Shown: positions 9,280-16,620 of the stretch, one piece after another
Layout: every line of letters starts with the position of its first letter
How positions within the stretch are numbered: position 1 is the first letter of the stretch
Origin: Bergeyella zoohelcum ATCC 43767
Lineage (GTDB): Bacteria > Bacteroidota > Bacteroidia > Flavobacteriales > Weeksellaceae
NCBI RefSeq assembly: GCF_000301075.1
Contig: NZ_JH932293.1
Span: forward strand, 2,060,742-2,093,399
Direction of reading: 5' to 3'
Length of the DNA: 32,658 bases
Notes under the pieces: generated by a model
Seen by the model: only the letters and a program-made list of their open reading frames with translations
Databases searched by the model: none
What the model was told of the DNA's origin: nothing
Position numbers and translations under genes: made by a program

Positions 9280-9335
9280 AAATAATCAATAAATTAATTA
9301 AAAATATATGGAGGAGGAGGAAAAAAAATGAGTAA

Positions 9336-10361
9336 TTAATGATTTTGCTTTAAGATGGCTTCATTAATTTCCTTAATGAGCTGAGGACCTTCGTAAATAA
9401 AGCCTGTATAGATTTGTACCAAAGAAGCACCTGCATTGAGCTTTTCTAGAGCATCTTCTGCAGAATGAATTCCCCCCACCCCAATAATCGGAAAGGCACC
9501 ATTCGATTTCTTCGCCAGATGTCTAATAACCGCTGTACTCTTGTCTTTAATCGGTTGGCCACTGAGCCCTCCATTACCTATAGCATTGATTTCCTCTGCA
9601 CTGGTTTTCAGTCCGTCTCTAGAGACAGAAGTGTTAGAAGCTATCACTCCATCTATTTGGGTCTCCAATACCAGCTCCACTATTTCATCCAGCTGAATAG
9701 GATTAAGGTCTGGGGCTATTTTCAGCAAAATAGGTTTTTGCTGAGGTTGAGTAGCATTTCTTTTTTGTATTTCGCCTATCAGTTCACGGAGATAATCTAC
9801 ATCTTCTAGTTTAGCATGGCTTCCCACATTGGGACAACTGACATTCAGCACGAAATAATCCACAAAAGGGTGCAATTGTTCAAAACATTCTACAAAATCG
9901 GCAGTATAATTTTCAGGTGCTGTAGAAGTGTTCTTCCCTATATTTCCACCAATGATGATTTTTCCTTTATTTTTTTTCAGCTGGGCAACTGCCGCTGCTA
10001 CGCCATCATTATTAAAGCCCATCCTATTGATAATTCCTTTATCCAAAGGCAGTCTAAATAATCTTTTTTTAGGATTTCCGGGCTGTGGCTTAGGTGTTAC
10101 CGTTCCTATTTCTACAAAGCCAAAGCCTAAATCTGCCAATTCATTATAAAGTACAGCATTTTTATCAAACCCTGCTGCCAATCCCACAGGATTTTTAAAT
10201 TTCAGTCCGAAGACTTCTCTTTCTAATCGTTTATCTACAATCGGTTTCGGTAAAAACAATTTGGTAAGCCATCCCCAGTTTTTGAGCATATCAAAGGTAA
10301 AATAATGCACTTTTTCTGGGTCAAATTTGAATAATAATGGTCTTATAATACTTTTGTACAT
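9336..10361 (-). CDS. pyrD: Dihydroorotate dehydrogenase (quinone), class 2
   Basis: Oxidises dihydroorotate to orotate, the fourth step of pyrimidine synthesis, passing electrons through FMN to membrane quinone. The 341-residue length, the N-terminal membrane-associating helical segment ([20 protein letters not shown]) and the serine base at residue 175 in NVSCPNVG define class 2; the E. coli enzyme has Ser at the same position. Other family segments are [30 protein letters not shown] and [24 protein letters not shown], the last split across the FMN phosphate site. It starts 5 bases after the stop of the upstream DUF885 lipoprotein gene, so the two form an operon. No key residue is missing. 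Confidence 0.96.
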   Translation of the reverse strand: MYKSIIRPLLFKFDPEKVHYFTFDMLKNWGWLTKLFLPKPIVDKRLEREVFGLKFKNPVGLAAGFDKNAVLYNELADLGFGFVEIGTVTPKPQPGNPKKRLFRLPLDKGIINRMGFNNDGVAAAVAQLKKNKGKIIIGGNIGKNTSTAPENYTADFVECFEQLHPFVDYFVLNVSCPNVGSHAKLEDVDYLRELIGEIQKRNATQPQQKPILLKIAPDLNPIQLDEIVELVLETQIDGVIASNTSVSRDGLKTSAEEINAIGNGGLSGQPIKDKSTAVIRHLAKKSNGAFPIIGVGGIHSAEDALEKLNAGASLVQIYTGFIYEGPQLIKEINEAILKQNH

Positions 10362-10366
10362 CGTTT

Positions 10367-12166
10367 TTATTTTTGATTTTTAGCCCACATTTGAATTTTT
10401 CTTTCTAATACAGAGATAGGGAGACACCCTTGGTCTAGTACCGCATCATGAAATGCAGCTAAACTAAATTTAGCCCCGAGTTCCTTAGAATATTTTTTTC
10501 TTAAATCACTTATTTTTAATGCTCCCACTTTATAGCTCAGTGCTTGCCCAGGCATGGCCATATATCTTTCTACTTCTGCTACTGCCGCTTGGTCATCATA
10601 GGCTACATTACTCATAAAGTAGGCTATGGCCTGTTCACGAGTCATGGTTCCCGTATGAAGTCCAGTATCAATGACCAATCTTACCGCTCTCAGCATTTGG
10701 TCACTCAGATAGCCCAATCTTTGATAAGGGTCTTTATAAAGCCCTAGCTCAAAACCTAAAGTTTCAGTATAATGTGCCCAGCCCTCACCATAGGCTCCGA
10801 ACCAACCGAAACGCATGAATTTAGGAATATTTTCATTTTCCTGCTGAAGTGCCACCTGATAATGATGCCCTGGAATGGCCTCATGGAGGAATAATGACTC
10901 CATACCACTGGCGATATTAAATTCCGTAGGATTAGGAATAGGCAGGTAAAAAATCCCTGGTCTCTTGCCATCTGGCGTTCCTGGCATATACTCTGCACTT
11001 GCCGTTGCTTCCCTAAATTTTTCCGTTTGTCTGATTTCAAATTTAGTTTTCGGCGTTTTATTAAACATTTTTTTGAGTTCGGGCTCTATTTTTTTCAGTA
11101 TCTGATGAAAATCTGAAAGCAGTACATCTGCAGACTGATAAGGCATGGCTTTAGGGTCTTTTTTTACCGCCTGAAGAAAAGACTCTAATGTCCCTTCATA
11201 GCCCAATTCTTTTTTTACTTTCTCCATTTCATACCTTAGCATTGCCACTTCCTTTTCGCCCATTTCCTTAATTTCAGCGATGGAAAGCGATGTGGTAGTC
11301 CAGCTTTTTACCCAGTATTTATAGGTATCATTCCCGTTGGGAAGTGCATTATACCCATCAGTAGTTCTTGCAGCGGGGAGGTATTCATTCTTAAGAAACT
11401 CTCCCATCTGAAGATATGCGGGAATGATTTTGTTCTGAATCACCGAAGAATAGCCATCTTTTATCTGCTGCTGCTCTTTTATAGAAATAGACTTAGGAAA
11501 CTGTGAGAGTGGAGCATAAAAAATATTCTTATTTGGGTCTGTACTAATGAGTTCCGTGGCAGTCATCTGCTCAATCATTTTTAGCACCAATACCCTAGGC
11601 AATACTTGTTTACGCTCTTTGCCTATGCGAAAGTTATGAATAGCGGTAGTCATCCACTCTGGAAATTTTTCCATTCTTTTTAGCCAGTCTTGATAATCTT
11701 TTTTGGAATTAAAAGGCTGACTTCCTTTACCACTTCCAAGGACGGGAAACTCTAATGGTAGCCCCTCAAACTGTGTAAATGGAATATACTCTGGATGATA
11801 AACATAACGCTCTATTTTATCATTGAGCGTAAAATCTAACACATCATATACCACCTTTTTGTCATCGGGGAGCTGATTGTAGTCGATTTTTTTGAGTTGA
11901 TCCAATATGGTCTGATAAAAAGCCACTTCTCCCGAAATAAAATCCTCGTGAATATGGATAGGAAGCTGGTCATTATATCTATTATCACCTTGTTTGGTAG
12001 CTTCTATGGGATAGAGTTTGAGATATTGTTCGTAATAATTGGCAGCAATGCTGTCTAAATTGGTAGGCGTTACTTTTGCCAAGGGATAGTCCTTTTTCTT
12101 ACATGAAAACATTCCCCCAACCAAGCAAAAAAGCCCCAACCACACAGAAATATTCCAAATTTTCAT
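10367..12166 (-). CDS. DUF885 family lipoprotein, putative zinc peptidase
   Basis: A 599-residue lipoprotein. Its signal peptide ends in the lipobox GMFSC with Cys22 as the acylated residue, followed by KKKDY, so it is membrane-anchored in the envelope; whether it faces the periplasm or the surface is unclear. The body is DUF885: residues 428-435 read HEAIPGHH, and ~30 residues later comes GEGWAHY (Glu461, His465), together resembling a gluzincin-type zinc site. Known DUF885 members are poorly characterised; peptide hydrolysis is likely but unproven. It is the first gene of an operon with pyrD (5-bp gap). A TAATTTTG box lies upstream at 12185-12192. Confidence 0.88.
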   Translation of the reverse strand: MKIWNISVWLGLFCLVGGMFSCKKKDYPLAKVTPTNLDSIAANYYEQYLKLYPIEATKQGDNRYNDQLPIHIHEDFISGEVAFYQTILDQLKKIDYNQLPDDKKVVYDVLDFTLNDKIERYVYHPEYIPFTQFEGLPLEFPVLGSGKGSQPFNSKKDYQDWLKRMEKFPEWMTTAIHNFRIGKERKQVLPRVLVLKMIEQMTATELISTDPNKNIFYAPLSQFPKSISIKEQQQIKDGYSSVIQNKIIPAYLQMGEFLKNEYLPAARTTDGYNALPNGNDTYKYWVKSWTTTSLSIAEIKEMGEKEVAMLRYEMEKVKKELGYEGTLESFLQAVKKDPKAMPYQSADVLLSDFHQILKKIEPELKKMFNKTPKTKFEIRQTEKFREATASAEYMPGTPDGKRPGIFYLPIPNPTEFNIASGMESLFLHEAIPGHHYQVALQQENENIPKFMRFGWFGAYGEGWAHYTETLGFELGLYKDPYQRLGYLSDQMLRAVRLVIDTGLHTGTMTREQAIAYFMSNVAYDDQAAVAEVERYMAMPGQALSYKVGALKISDLRKKYSKELGAKFSLAAFHDAVLDQGCLPISVLERKIQMWAKNQK

Positions 12167-12184
12167 ATTCTTTTTTTATTCACG

Positions 12185-12192
12185 CAAAATTA
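12185..12192 (-). promoter_or_regulatory. -7 box of the DUF885-pyrD operon
   Basis: TAATTTTG on the minus strand matches TAnnTTTG and ends 18 bases before the ATG at 12166. A TTTC about 18 bp further upstream may act as a weak -33 element. The rest of the 145-base gap to the Crp/Fnr gene shows no other feature. Confidence 0.5.
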
Positions 12193-12311
12193 CGAAATAA
12201 ATCTATGTCTGAAATTGATGTAGAATAATAATAGAAAACCGCTAAACAATATTGGGATACTGGCGATATAAAAAAATACGGATTTTCATACACACCCCAT
12301 GATGATTTATA

Positions 12312-12899
12312 CTAAATAGATGAATAAAGTACCTGTTTATTTCTAACGAAAGTTTCGCGTGAAATACCTAAAAAGGAAGCTAAAAGAGTATCACTCACTC
12401 TACCTATGAGAAATGGAAAATCTTCCTGCAAATGCAAAAGTTTTCTCTCTATACTGCCTGTATTCAGCATCTCGAATCTCAAAATAAGCATAGCGGTATA
12501 TTCCTCTAATATTTTAGAATATAAAAAGTTAAGCTGTTTAGATACACCCATCATATTGTAAAAATCCTCCCTTTTAATGCATAGCACTTCCGAGTCTTCG
12601 AGGGCTTGTATCGTTTCATGATTCTTTTCTAATTTCCCGAAACTCCTAATATTGGTCAAAAACTTCCCCTCCCGAGTAATCATTCTGCTCACTTCATTTC
12701 CTTTTTCATTGATATAGTACACCCTCAACAAACCTTTATTCACAAAAAACAAAGTATCACAATCCTCACCACTGCGTATCAATATTTCTTTTTTATTGGG
12801 ATAAATCACCTTGAAATTATTGATAATCAACTGTTGTTCTTCCTTGCTTAAAGAACCATAAGATTTTACAGTATCCAATAAAGCACAATAATTACCCAT
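12312..12899 (-). CDS. Crp/Fnr family transcriptional regulator
   Basis: A 195-residue DNA-binding regulator. Residues ~20-115 form a cyclic-nucleotide-binding-type beta-roll (KEILIRSGEDCDTLFFVNKG, then GNEVSRMIT and ALEDSEVLCIKREDF). A dimerisation helix follows, then a short C-terminal helix-turn-helix with RVSDTLLASFLGISRETFVR as recognition segment. There is no cysteine cluster like that of Fnr, so an iron-sulfur sensor is unlikely; the ligand is unknown. The recognition helix SRETFVR differs from that of E. coli CRP. It has its own promoter (12913-12944) and sits at the end of the accessory region. CRP/FNR-like palindromes precede two units there (16435, 18785), making it the obvious candidate regulator (inference). 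Confidence 0.88.
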   Translation of the reverse strand: MGNYCALLDTVKSYGSLSKEEQQLIINNFKVIYPNKKEILIRSGEDCDTLFFVNKGLLRVYYINEKGNEVSRMITREGKFLTNIRSFGKLEKNHETIQALEDSEVLCIKREDFYNMMGVSKQLNFLYSKILEEYTAMLILRFEMLNTGSIERKLLHLQEDFPFLIGRVSDTLLASFLGISRETFVRNKQVLYSSI

Positions 12900-12912
12900 C
12901 TATCTTTTTTCC

Positions 12913-12944
12913 CAAAGGTAAAATATTTCTCACAATTTCCCAAA
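12913..12944 (-). promoter_or_regulatory. Promoter of the Crp/Fnr gene
   Basis: On the minus strand TTTG (12941-12944) is separated by 20 bp from TACCTTTG (12913-12920), an almost ideal Bacteroidota promoter (-33 TTTG, -7 TAnnTTTG). The ATG follows 13 bases later. A half-site TGTGA (RC of 12930-12934) lies between the two boxes and could allow autoregulation, but there is no second half. Confidence 0.7.
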
Positions 12945-12958
12945 CAGTACTCCTACTT

Positions 12959-13054
12959 TTACTCTCCTAACTCTAATTGATTTTTCACCAAATGATAATA
13001 ATCTGCTTGGTGATTCACCAATTCCTGATGTGTCCCCTGCTCTACTATTTCCAT
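12959..13054 (-). pseudogene. 3' remnant of a peptide-exporting ABC transporter (ATPase tail)
   Basis: A minus-strand frame between the Crp/Fnr gene and the beta-barrel gene reads EIVEQGTHQELVNH followed by QADYYHLVKNQLELGE and a stop at 12959-12961. The first part is the standard end of an ABC ATPase domain (the 'I-V-E-x-G-x-H-x-E-L' segment after the H-loop). The ending LVKNQLELG is what I know from C39-peptidase-containing exporters of Bacteroidota. Homology stops just upstream and the frame closes at 13064-13066, so only ~29 codons remain. A C39 peptidase N-terminus is found 2.4 kb upstream on the same strand (15436-15504); the two may be the ends of one lost gene or of two different ones. 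Confidence 0.72.
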
Positions 13055-13113
13055 TACTTGGAATTACTGATTTTACTATGTATTTTGAAACTTTAAACCT
13101 ATCACTTTTTTTA

Positions 13114-15180
13114 TCAAAATCTATTAATTTCATCATTTTCCACATTAGTATTCACTTCTTTACTTCTTCCCTTCTGGAAATTATAGGAAATAAATACAGT
13201 AAGACCTCTCCAATTTCTATCTTGAACGGAAATTCCTCTCCATTCATTAACATGATTCTCAATTTTCGACGAGCGTGTATTAAAAACATCTGAAAATGTA
13301 AGACGGAGCGTTAATTTTTTATGGATAAAACTATTAGAATAAGTCAGATTAAAGTATGGATTTTCCACCGCTTTATAATTACCAAAATAAGTGGGTGAAG
13401 TATAGTTAAAAAATAAATTTAGATTTCCAAAATCTGTTTTGTACAGTAAATTAGTAGAAGATTGCCAACTGAATATATCATTCTTAAAATCAAGAACATT
13501 AGAAATATCTCTAGTCTGCAAATATCCGAAATTCATCTTATGAAATGCTGTTAAACTATTAGTAATTTTCTGATTTACAAAACCCGTGGACACTCCTATC
13601 TTTATTTCATCATAATTAGAAAAACGATAATGAATCCTATCATCTTTGATAATACTGTATTGTCCTGTTTTATTTTTACTCCAATCAGCATAGGGAAAGA
13701 TATAATATTTTGACTGATAGATATATCTCAGCTCAGCGTTATAATTTCTTTGGTTCTTTAAGTTAGGATTTCCTTCAAATACATTATTAAATGCCGTGCT
13801 GTATTGGTATGGTGTAATTTCATTGAAACTATTTCTCTGAATTCTAGAAGTAAATTTCCACGCGAAATGATGCTGCCCTGTTTTATAACTCACCGAAAGT
13901 GAAGGAAAAAATAATGTTTCATCAGATAGAGAAGCTCTTCCGTTATACAACACATCTCGTTTAAAATGTTCCATTCTAACCCCTGTGGCTATGTTTAATT
14001 GGTTGATAGGAAAAGCATAATAAGCAAAAATAGATGCATTCTCTTCATTGAAATCAAATGAATTATTGAGTTGCTGTTGATTAATAAACCCTTGAATATA
14101 GGTAGCATATTTCCCATCAAAATAAGAATATCTTAATCCTACATCTAGTTTACTTTTTTCTGTAACATTAAAATAAGCATCGGTATTGAAAGTCCAAAGG
14201 TTACCCTTATTATAAAGATGTTCATTCTGATAAAAAATATTAATATCATTTTCATTTACATCTTTTATAGAAGCATCATCTCTGAATTTTACTTGTGAAA
14301 GAGTGAGATAAGAAGAAAAACCTAACTTTTCTTTTTCTATTTGAAAATATGCACTTACACTAGCTTCATTATTTTTCCAAAAATCTGTTCGATGACTTCG
14401 GATTGCATTGCTATGAAAACCGTTCAACTGGGAATATTTATACATCTCAACATCTTGCTTTCCCGTGTTCCCAATGAACTGAACACCCAAATTTTGTCCC
14501 TCGGAAATTTCATAATTGAATACAGTATTAAGATTGTTTTTTCTGGAGGAAAAAAATCTTTTCTGAAGAGAATTTTCTGTATAATTTTGAAACTCTTGAT
14601 AATTATTGTCCGTATATACATCTTCTTCTATATCAAAATTAACATCTGTAAATAAGGAAAATCGGTCTTTATTATAATTAACAGTCATACCTGGCGTAGT
14701 ACTGAATAGCCTATTGATTAAAGAAGTAGTGTAAATAGTAGTGTCCCAGCCTTGTAATGCCCACTTTTTAAGTTTAATATTTATTATAGAATCATATCCA
14801 GCAGGATATTTTGCAGAAGGATTACTGATTACTTCTATAGATTCTATTTGCAATGCTTTAAGGTTTTTCACAAAAGAAGAGCGAACTTCTCTACCATTAA
14901 GAAGATATAATGTATTTTGTTTTCCTAAAATACGGATATCACTATCACTTACCATAACTTCAGGTGCCATAGCAATAGCTTCATAAAAATTTGCTCCTTG
15001 AAAAAAAGGAGAATCATCTATAACAATGGTAGTTTTATCATGATTTACTTTTAGCACTTTTTTCTTTGTAGATAAAATGATTTCATCTAGCTTTGTTTCT
15101 TTGACCTTTAAAGTATCTGTAGCCTGTGAGAAACAATAAAAACAAGTTAATAATGACAGTAATAGTATGGCTTTCTTCAT
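13114..15180 (-). CDS. Outer-membrane beta-barrel protein, TonB-receptor-like (OMP_b-brl_3 type)
   Basis: A 688-residue outer-membrane protein with signal peptide MKKAILLLSLLTCFYCFSQA. A plug-like domain follows directly (residues ~25-155: DEIILSTKKKVLKVN, then LYLLNGREVRSS, IESIEVISNPSAKYPAGYD). The rest of the chain consists of ~22 amphipathic beta-strands, ending in VFISYNFQKGRSKE and a short polar tail. There is no carboxypeptidase-like domain and no clear TonB box. Proteins of this type occur in Bacteroidota next to C39 exporters and peptide maturases, where their role is not established. It lies between fragments of such a system: a double-glycine leader remnant upstream and an ABC ATPase tail downstream. 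The gene itself is intact. Substrate unknown. Confidence 0.82.
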   Translation of the reverse strand: MKKAILLLSLLTCFYCFSQATDTLKVKETKLDEIILSTKKKVLKVNHDKTTIVIDDSPFFQGANFYEAIAMAPEVMVSDSDIRILGKQNTLYLLNGREVRSSFVKNLKALQIESIEVISNPSAKYPAGYDSIINIKLKKWALQGWDTTIYTTSLINRLFSTTPGMTVNYNKDRFSLFTDVNFDIEEDVYTDNNYQEFQNYTENSLQKRFFSSRKNNLNTVFNYEISEGQNLGVQFIGNTGKQDVEMYKYSQLNGFHSNAIRSHRTDFWKNNEASVSAYFQIEKEKLGFSSYLTLSQVKFRDDASIKDVNENDINIFYQNEHLYNKGNLWTFNTDAYFNVTEKSKLDVGLRYSYFDGKYATYIQGFINQQQLNNSFDFNEENASIFAYYAFPINQLNIATGVRMEHFKRDVLYNGRASLSDETLFFPSLSVSYKTGQHHFAWKFTSRIQRNSFNEITPYQYSTAFNNVFEGNPNLKNQRNYNAELRYIYQSKYYIFPYADWSKNKTGQYSIIKDDRIHYRFSNYDEIKIGVSTGFVNQKITNSLTAFHKMNFGYLQTRDISNVLDFKNDIFSWQSSTNLLYKTDFGNLNLFFNYTSPTYFGNYKAVENPYFNLTYSNSFIHKKLTLRLTFSDVFNTRSSKIENHVNEWRGISVQDRNWRGLTVFISYNFQKGRSKEVNTNVENDEINRF

Positions 15181-15248
15181 AATGCTATCTTTTTAATCAA
15201 ATTTTATCTTGATACCTTTCTCTACAATAGTATTATAGAGGAGCATCC

Positions 15249-15337
15249 TTAACATTTACCTCCTTTCAATACAGATAATGCACTAGCATCTGTCAATACT
15301 TCAACTTGATCATGGGTTTTTCGGTATTGTTAAACAT
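15249..15337 (-). pseudogene. Remnant of a double-glycine leader peptide (RiPP/bacteriocin-type precursor)
   Basis: Upstream of the beta-barrel gene one minus-strand frame reads THDQVEVLTDASALSVLKGG then KC and a stop (15249-15251). Leu at -7 and -4 before Gly-Gly fits leaders cut by C39 peptidases. The ATG at 15335-15337 opens MFNNTEKP in another frame. One additional A in the A-run of GAAAAACCC would join them into a 29-residue peptide beginning MFNNTEKTHDQ. The core would then be only two residues; after the stop the frame continues GCSSIILL, so a nonsense change may also have cut the core. Short and partly reconstructed, hence moderate confidence. Its location among maturase and C39 remnants supports the reading. 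Confidence 0.5.
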
Positions 15338-15435
15338 CTGTAGTTATCAATAAAAATAGATTGTTGTATTGATTATCATTAAGTTAAAAATTTAAATATT
15401 TCTAATAAATATACTAAATAAACAATACCAATTTT

Positions 15436-15504
15436 ATTACCATAGTGCGAAGCCACCATCGCAAGGCAAGCTGGACCACAATCCATTTGATTATGTTGAA
15501 TTAT
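15436..15504 (-). pseudogene. 5' remnant of a C39 peptidase-domain ABC exporter
   Basis: A minus-strand frame starting about 17 bases after the small membrane-protein gene reads IIQHNQMDCGPACLAMVASH followed by YGNK. This is the start of a peptidase C39 domain: D-C-G-P-x-C with the catalytic Cys (codon 15478-15480), and the downstream helix ending HYG. In intact exporters this domain removes double-glycine leaders while the membrane and ATPase domains export the product. After YGNK the sequence loses similarity and the frame ends within ~20 codons. No transmembrane or ATPase sequence follows until the tail fragment at 12959-13054. The gene is therefore almost completely deleted. Confidence 0.75.
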
Positions 15505-15520
15505 TAGATTCAATGAAAAG

Positions 15521-15838
15521 CTATAAGTAGTTGATGATTATAGTAATAAAAAAAATAATCAACAAAATAATTCTCCTTTTTAGGGTAAATATTTTACGAT
15601 TATATAATAAATAAATTCCTATATAAACAAACCATAAAAGTGGAATTATTAATACATTAAAAACAACTATAAATGTTTTTATATTATAAAAAATATCATT
15701 TTCCGATATTACCTTGTAATAAAAAGAATCATTTCCAAAATAAACAAATAAACATACTATTGGAATCAATAATGCCATAGAAACTAATAGAAAAAAAACA
15801 CCGCCCAAACGATACATTATTTTAATAGCTTTACTCAT
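15521..15838 (-). CDS. Small membrane protein of unknown function, coupled to the maturase remnant
   Basis: I do not recognise this 105-residue protein. It has three hydrophobic segments (about residues 10-34, 54-78 and 88-104, the last very Ile-rich) separated by short polar loops, with basic residues near the N-terminus (MSKAIKIMYR) and before the third segment (YNRKIFTLKRR). It is therefore predicted to be an inner-membrane protein. Its ATG overlaps the stop codon of the SPASM maturase remnant (ATGA at 15835-15838), so it was translated together with the maturase, and a C39 exporter fragment follows 17 bases after its stop. It may have been an accessory or immunity protein of the peptide system (inference from position only). 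It is open despite the decay of both neighbours. Confidence 0.6.
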   Translation of the reverse strand: MSKAIKIMYRLGGVFFLLVSMALLIPIVCLFVYFGNDSFYYKVISENDIFYNIKTFIVVFNVLIIPLLWFVYIGIYLLYNRKIFTLKRRIILLIIFFITIIINYL

Positions 15839-16354
15839 AACTTATTTATTTCTTCTAAAAAAATTTGCTTTACTTGATTTATTTTTTTACTCTCATCAAA
15901 ATCATATATACAGAATCCTTTTCCGATATTCTCAATATAATGCTGAGAACAACTCCCATTACATATTGGTAAAATCTTACATTCTAAACAGGGAGCATTT
16001 GAAAATTTAATATTCCTCCTAACATAAAATTTATCATTCCAAATTAACTCTCCTTCATCATCAATTACCCCTTCACTATTTTCTGAAGTGAAATCTCTTG
16101 CAGTACACTTAAAAATATTCCCATCATAATTGATTGTAACATGATTTTATTTATCTGCATAACACGAATTTCTAACACCATCAAAATAGTTAAAATTAAC
16201 ATTTAAATCAAAATCACGCAAATCATCATTAAATTTTTCAAGTTCTTGGCCAGTGATCATATTCGAATCTTGCCATACTTTATGTGTGCTTATCTTCAAA
16301 AATCAATTTATATAACTCTTCACAAAAATCGTTACCATATATCACGCCCTTAAC
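15835..16354 (-). pseudogene. Radical-SAM/SPASM peptide maturase, C-terminal remnant
   Basis: The minus strand encodes an unmistakable SPASM domain. VTINYDGNIFKCTARDFTSE is followed by EGVIDDEGELIW, then NAPCLECKILPICNGSCSQH and GKGFCIYDFDESKK, ending at a TGA (15835-15837). The cysteine pattern (C-T-A-R-D, C-x2-C-x5-C-x3-C, then F-C-I-Y-D) matches maturases of the grasp-with-spasm type, which act on ribosomal peptides with iron-sulfur clusters. Lesions are visible: an in-frame TAA at 16147-16149 (in CYADK-stop-NHVTI, where a Lys is expected), and a frameshift near 16288-16303 between YGNDFCEELYKLIFED and ISTHKVWQDSNMI. The N-terminal half is absent, including the radical-SAM CxxxCxxC motif. 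It cannot make an active enzyme. Confidence 0.82.
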
Positions 16355-16404
16355 TTATAATGTTTATTTAAAAGTTGAGAGAATTTCGCTGTAAAATCAT
16401 ATCA

Positions 16405-16450
16405 CAAATGTAAATAAAGAAGATGTTCTCAACCTGTGATCTAAATCACA
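16405..16450 (-). promoter_or_regulatory. Promoter with CRP/FNR-like operator before the maturase remnant
   Basis: Minus strand: the palindrome at 16435-16450 (TGTGAT-N4-ATCACA on either strand) is followed by GTTG and, 17 bp later, TACATTTG (16405-16412), a good -7 box. The palindrome ends 22 bp before the -7 box, so its centre is about 43 bp from the expected transcription start, a position typical of activation by a Crp/Fnr protein overlapping the -33 region. Transcription would run into the decayed maturase locus. Confidence 0.6.
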
Positions 16451-16499
16451 ATTTCCACAAAAACAGTAATTTATATTCAGTATAAATAACCACCTCTGA
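16435..16499 (-). repeat. 65-bp direct repeat, copy 1
   Basis: The 65 bases match 18785-18849 at 60 positions; similarity ends sharply on both sides. Besides the CRP/FNR-like palindrome at one end (16435-16450), it contains an inverted repeat ATTTATA-TTCAG-TATAAAT (16469-16487). Both are fully conserved in the two copies, while the five differences fall outside them. This suggests a functional regulatory cassette and not a random repeat. Confidence 0.85.
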
Positions 16500-16511
16500 A
16501 TCCCTTTTTTT

Positions 16512-16619
16512 TCAATTATCACCCAAAAAATCAGCACTTAACATTTGCTTTAAAGAAAGCATATCTATACCTACTTCAATTGTTTGGCGCCTTTTACAAT
16601 ATTGTAGGGATAAATCATA
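16512..16619 (-). pseudogene. Possible transposase C-terminal fragment (IS4-like)
   Basis: A minus-strand frame directly downstream of the beta-barrel gene reads LQYCKRRQTIEVGIDMLSLK then QMLSADFLGDN and a stop (16512-16514). The Y-x-x-R-x-x-I-E ... LKQ ... FLGDN arrangement resembles the conserved end of IS4-type transposases (usually Y-x-x-R-W-x-I-E with the catalytic Glu). Only ~36 codons remain, the usual Trp is Gln here, and no inverted repeats are visible. It could also be chance. If real, it marks an old insertion between the two units of the accessory region. Confidence 0.3.
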
Positions 16620-16620
16620 T

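Noticed and set aside
12930..13145. 71-codon minus-strand open frame after the beta-barrel gene
   Set aside because: It overlaps the beta-barrel 3' end and the ABC tail in a different frame; the ABC tail frame has clear family sequence, this one has none.
14341..14655. 104-codon plus-strand frame inside the beta-barrel gene
   Set aside because: It is antisense to strong coding sequence with conserved barrel features and has no recognisable product.
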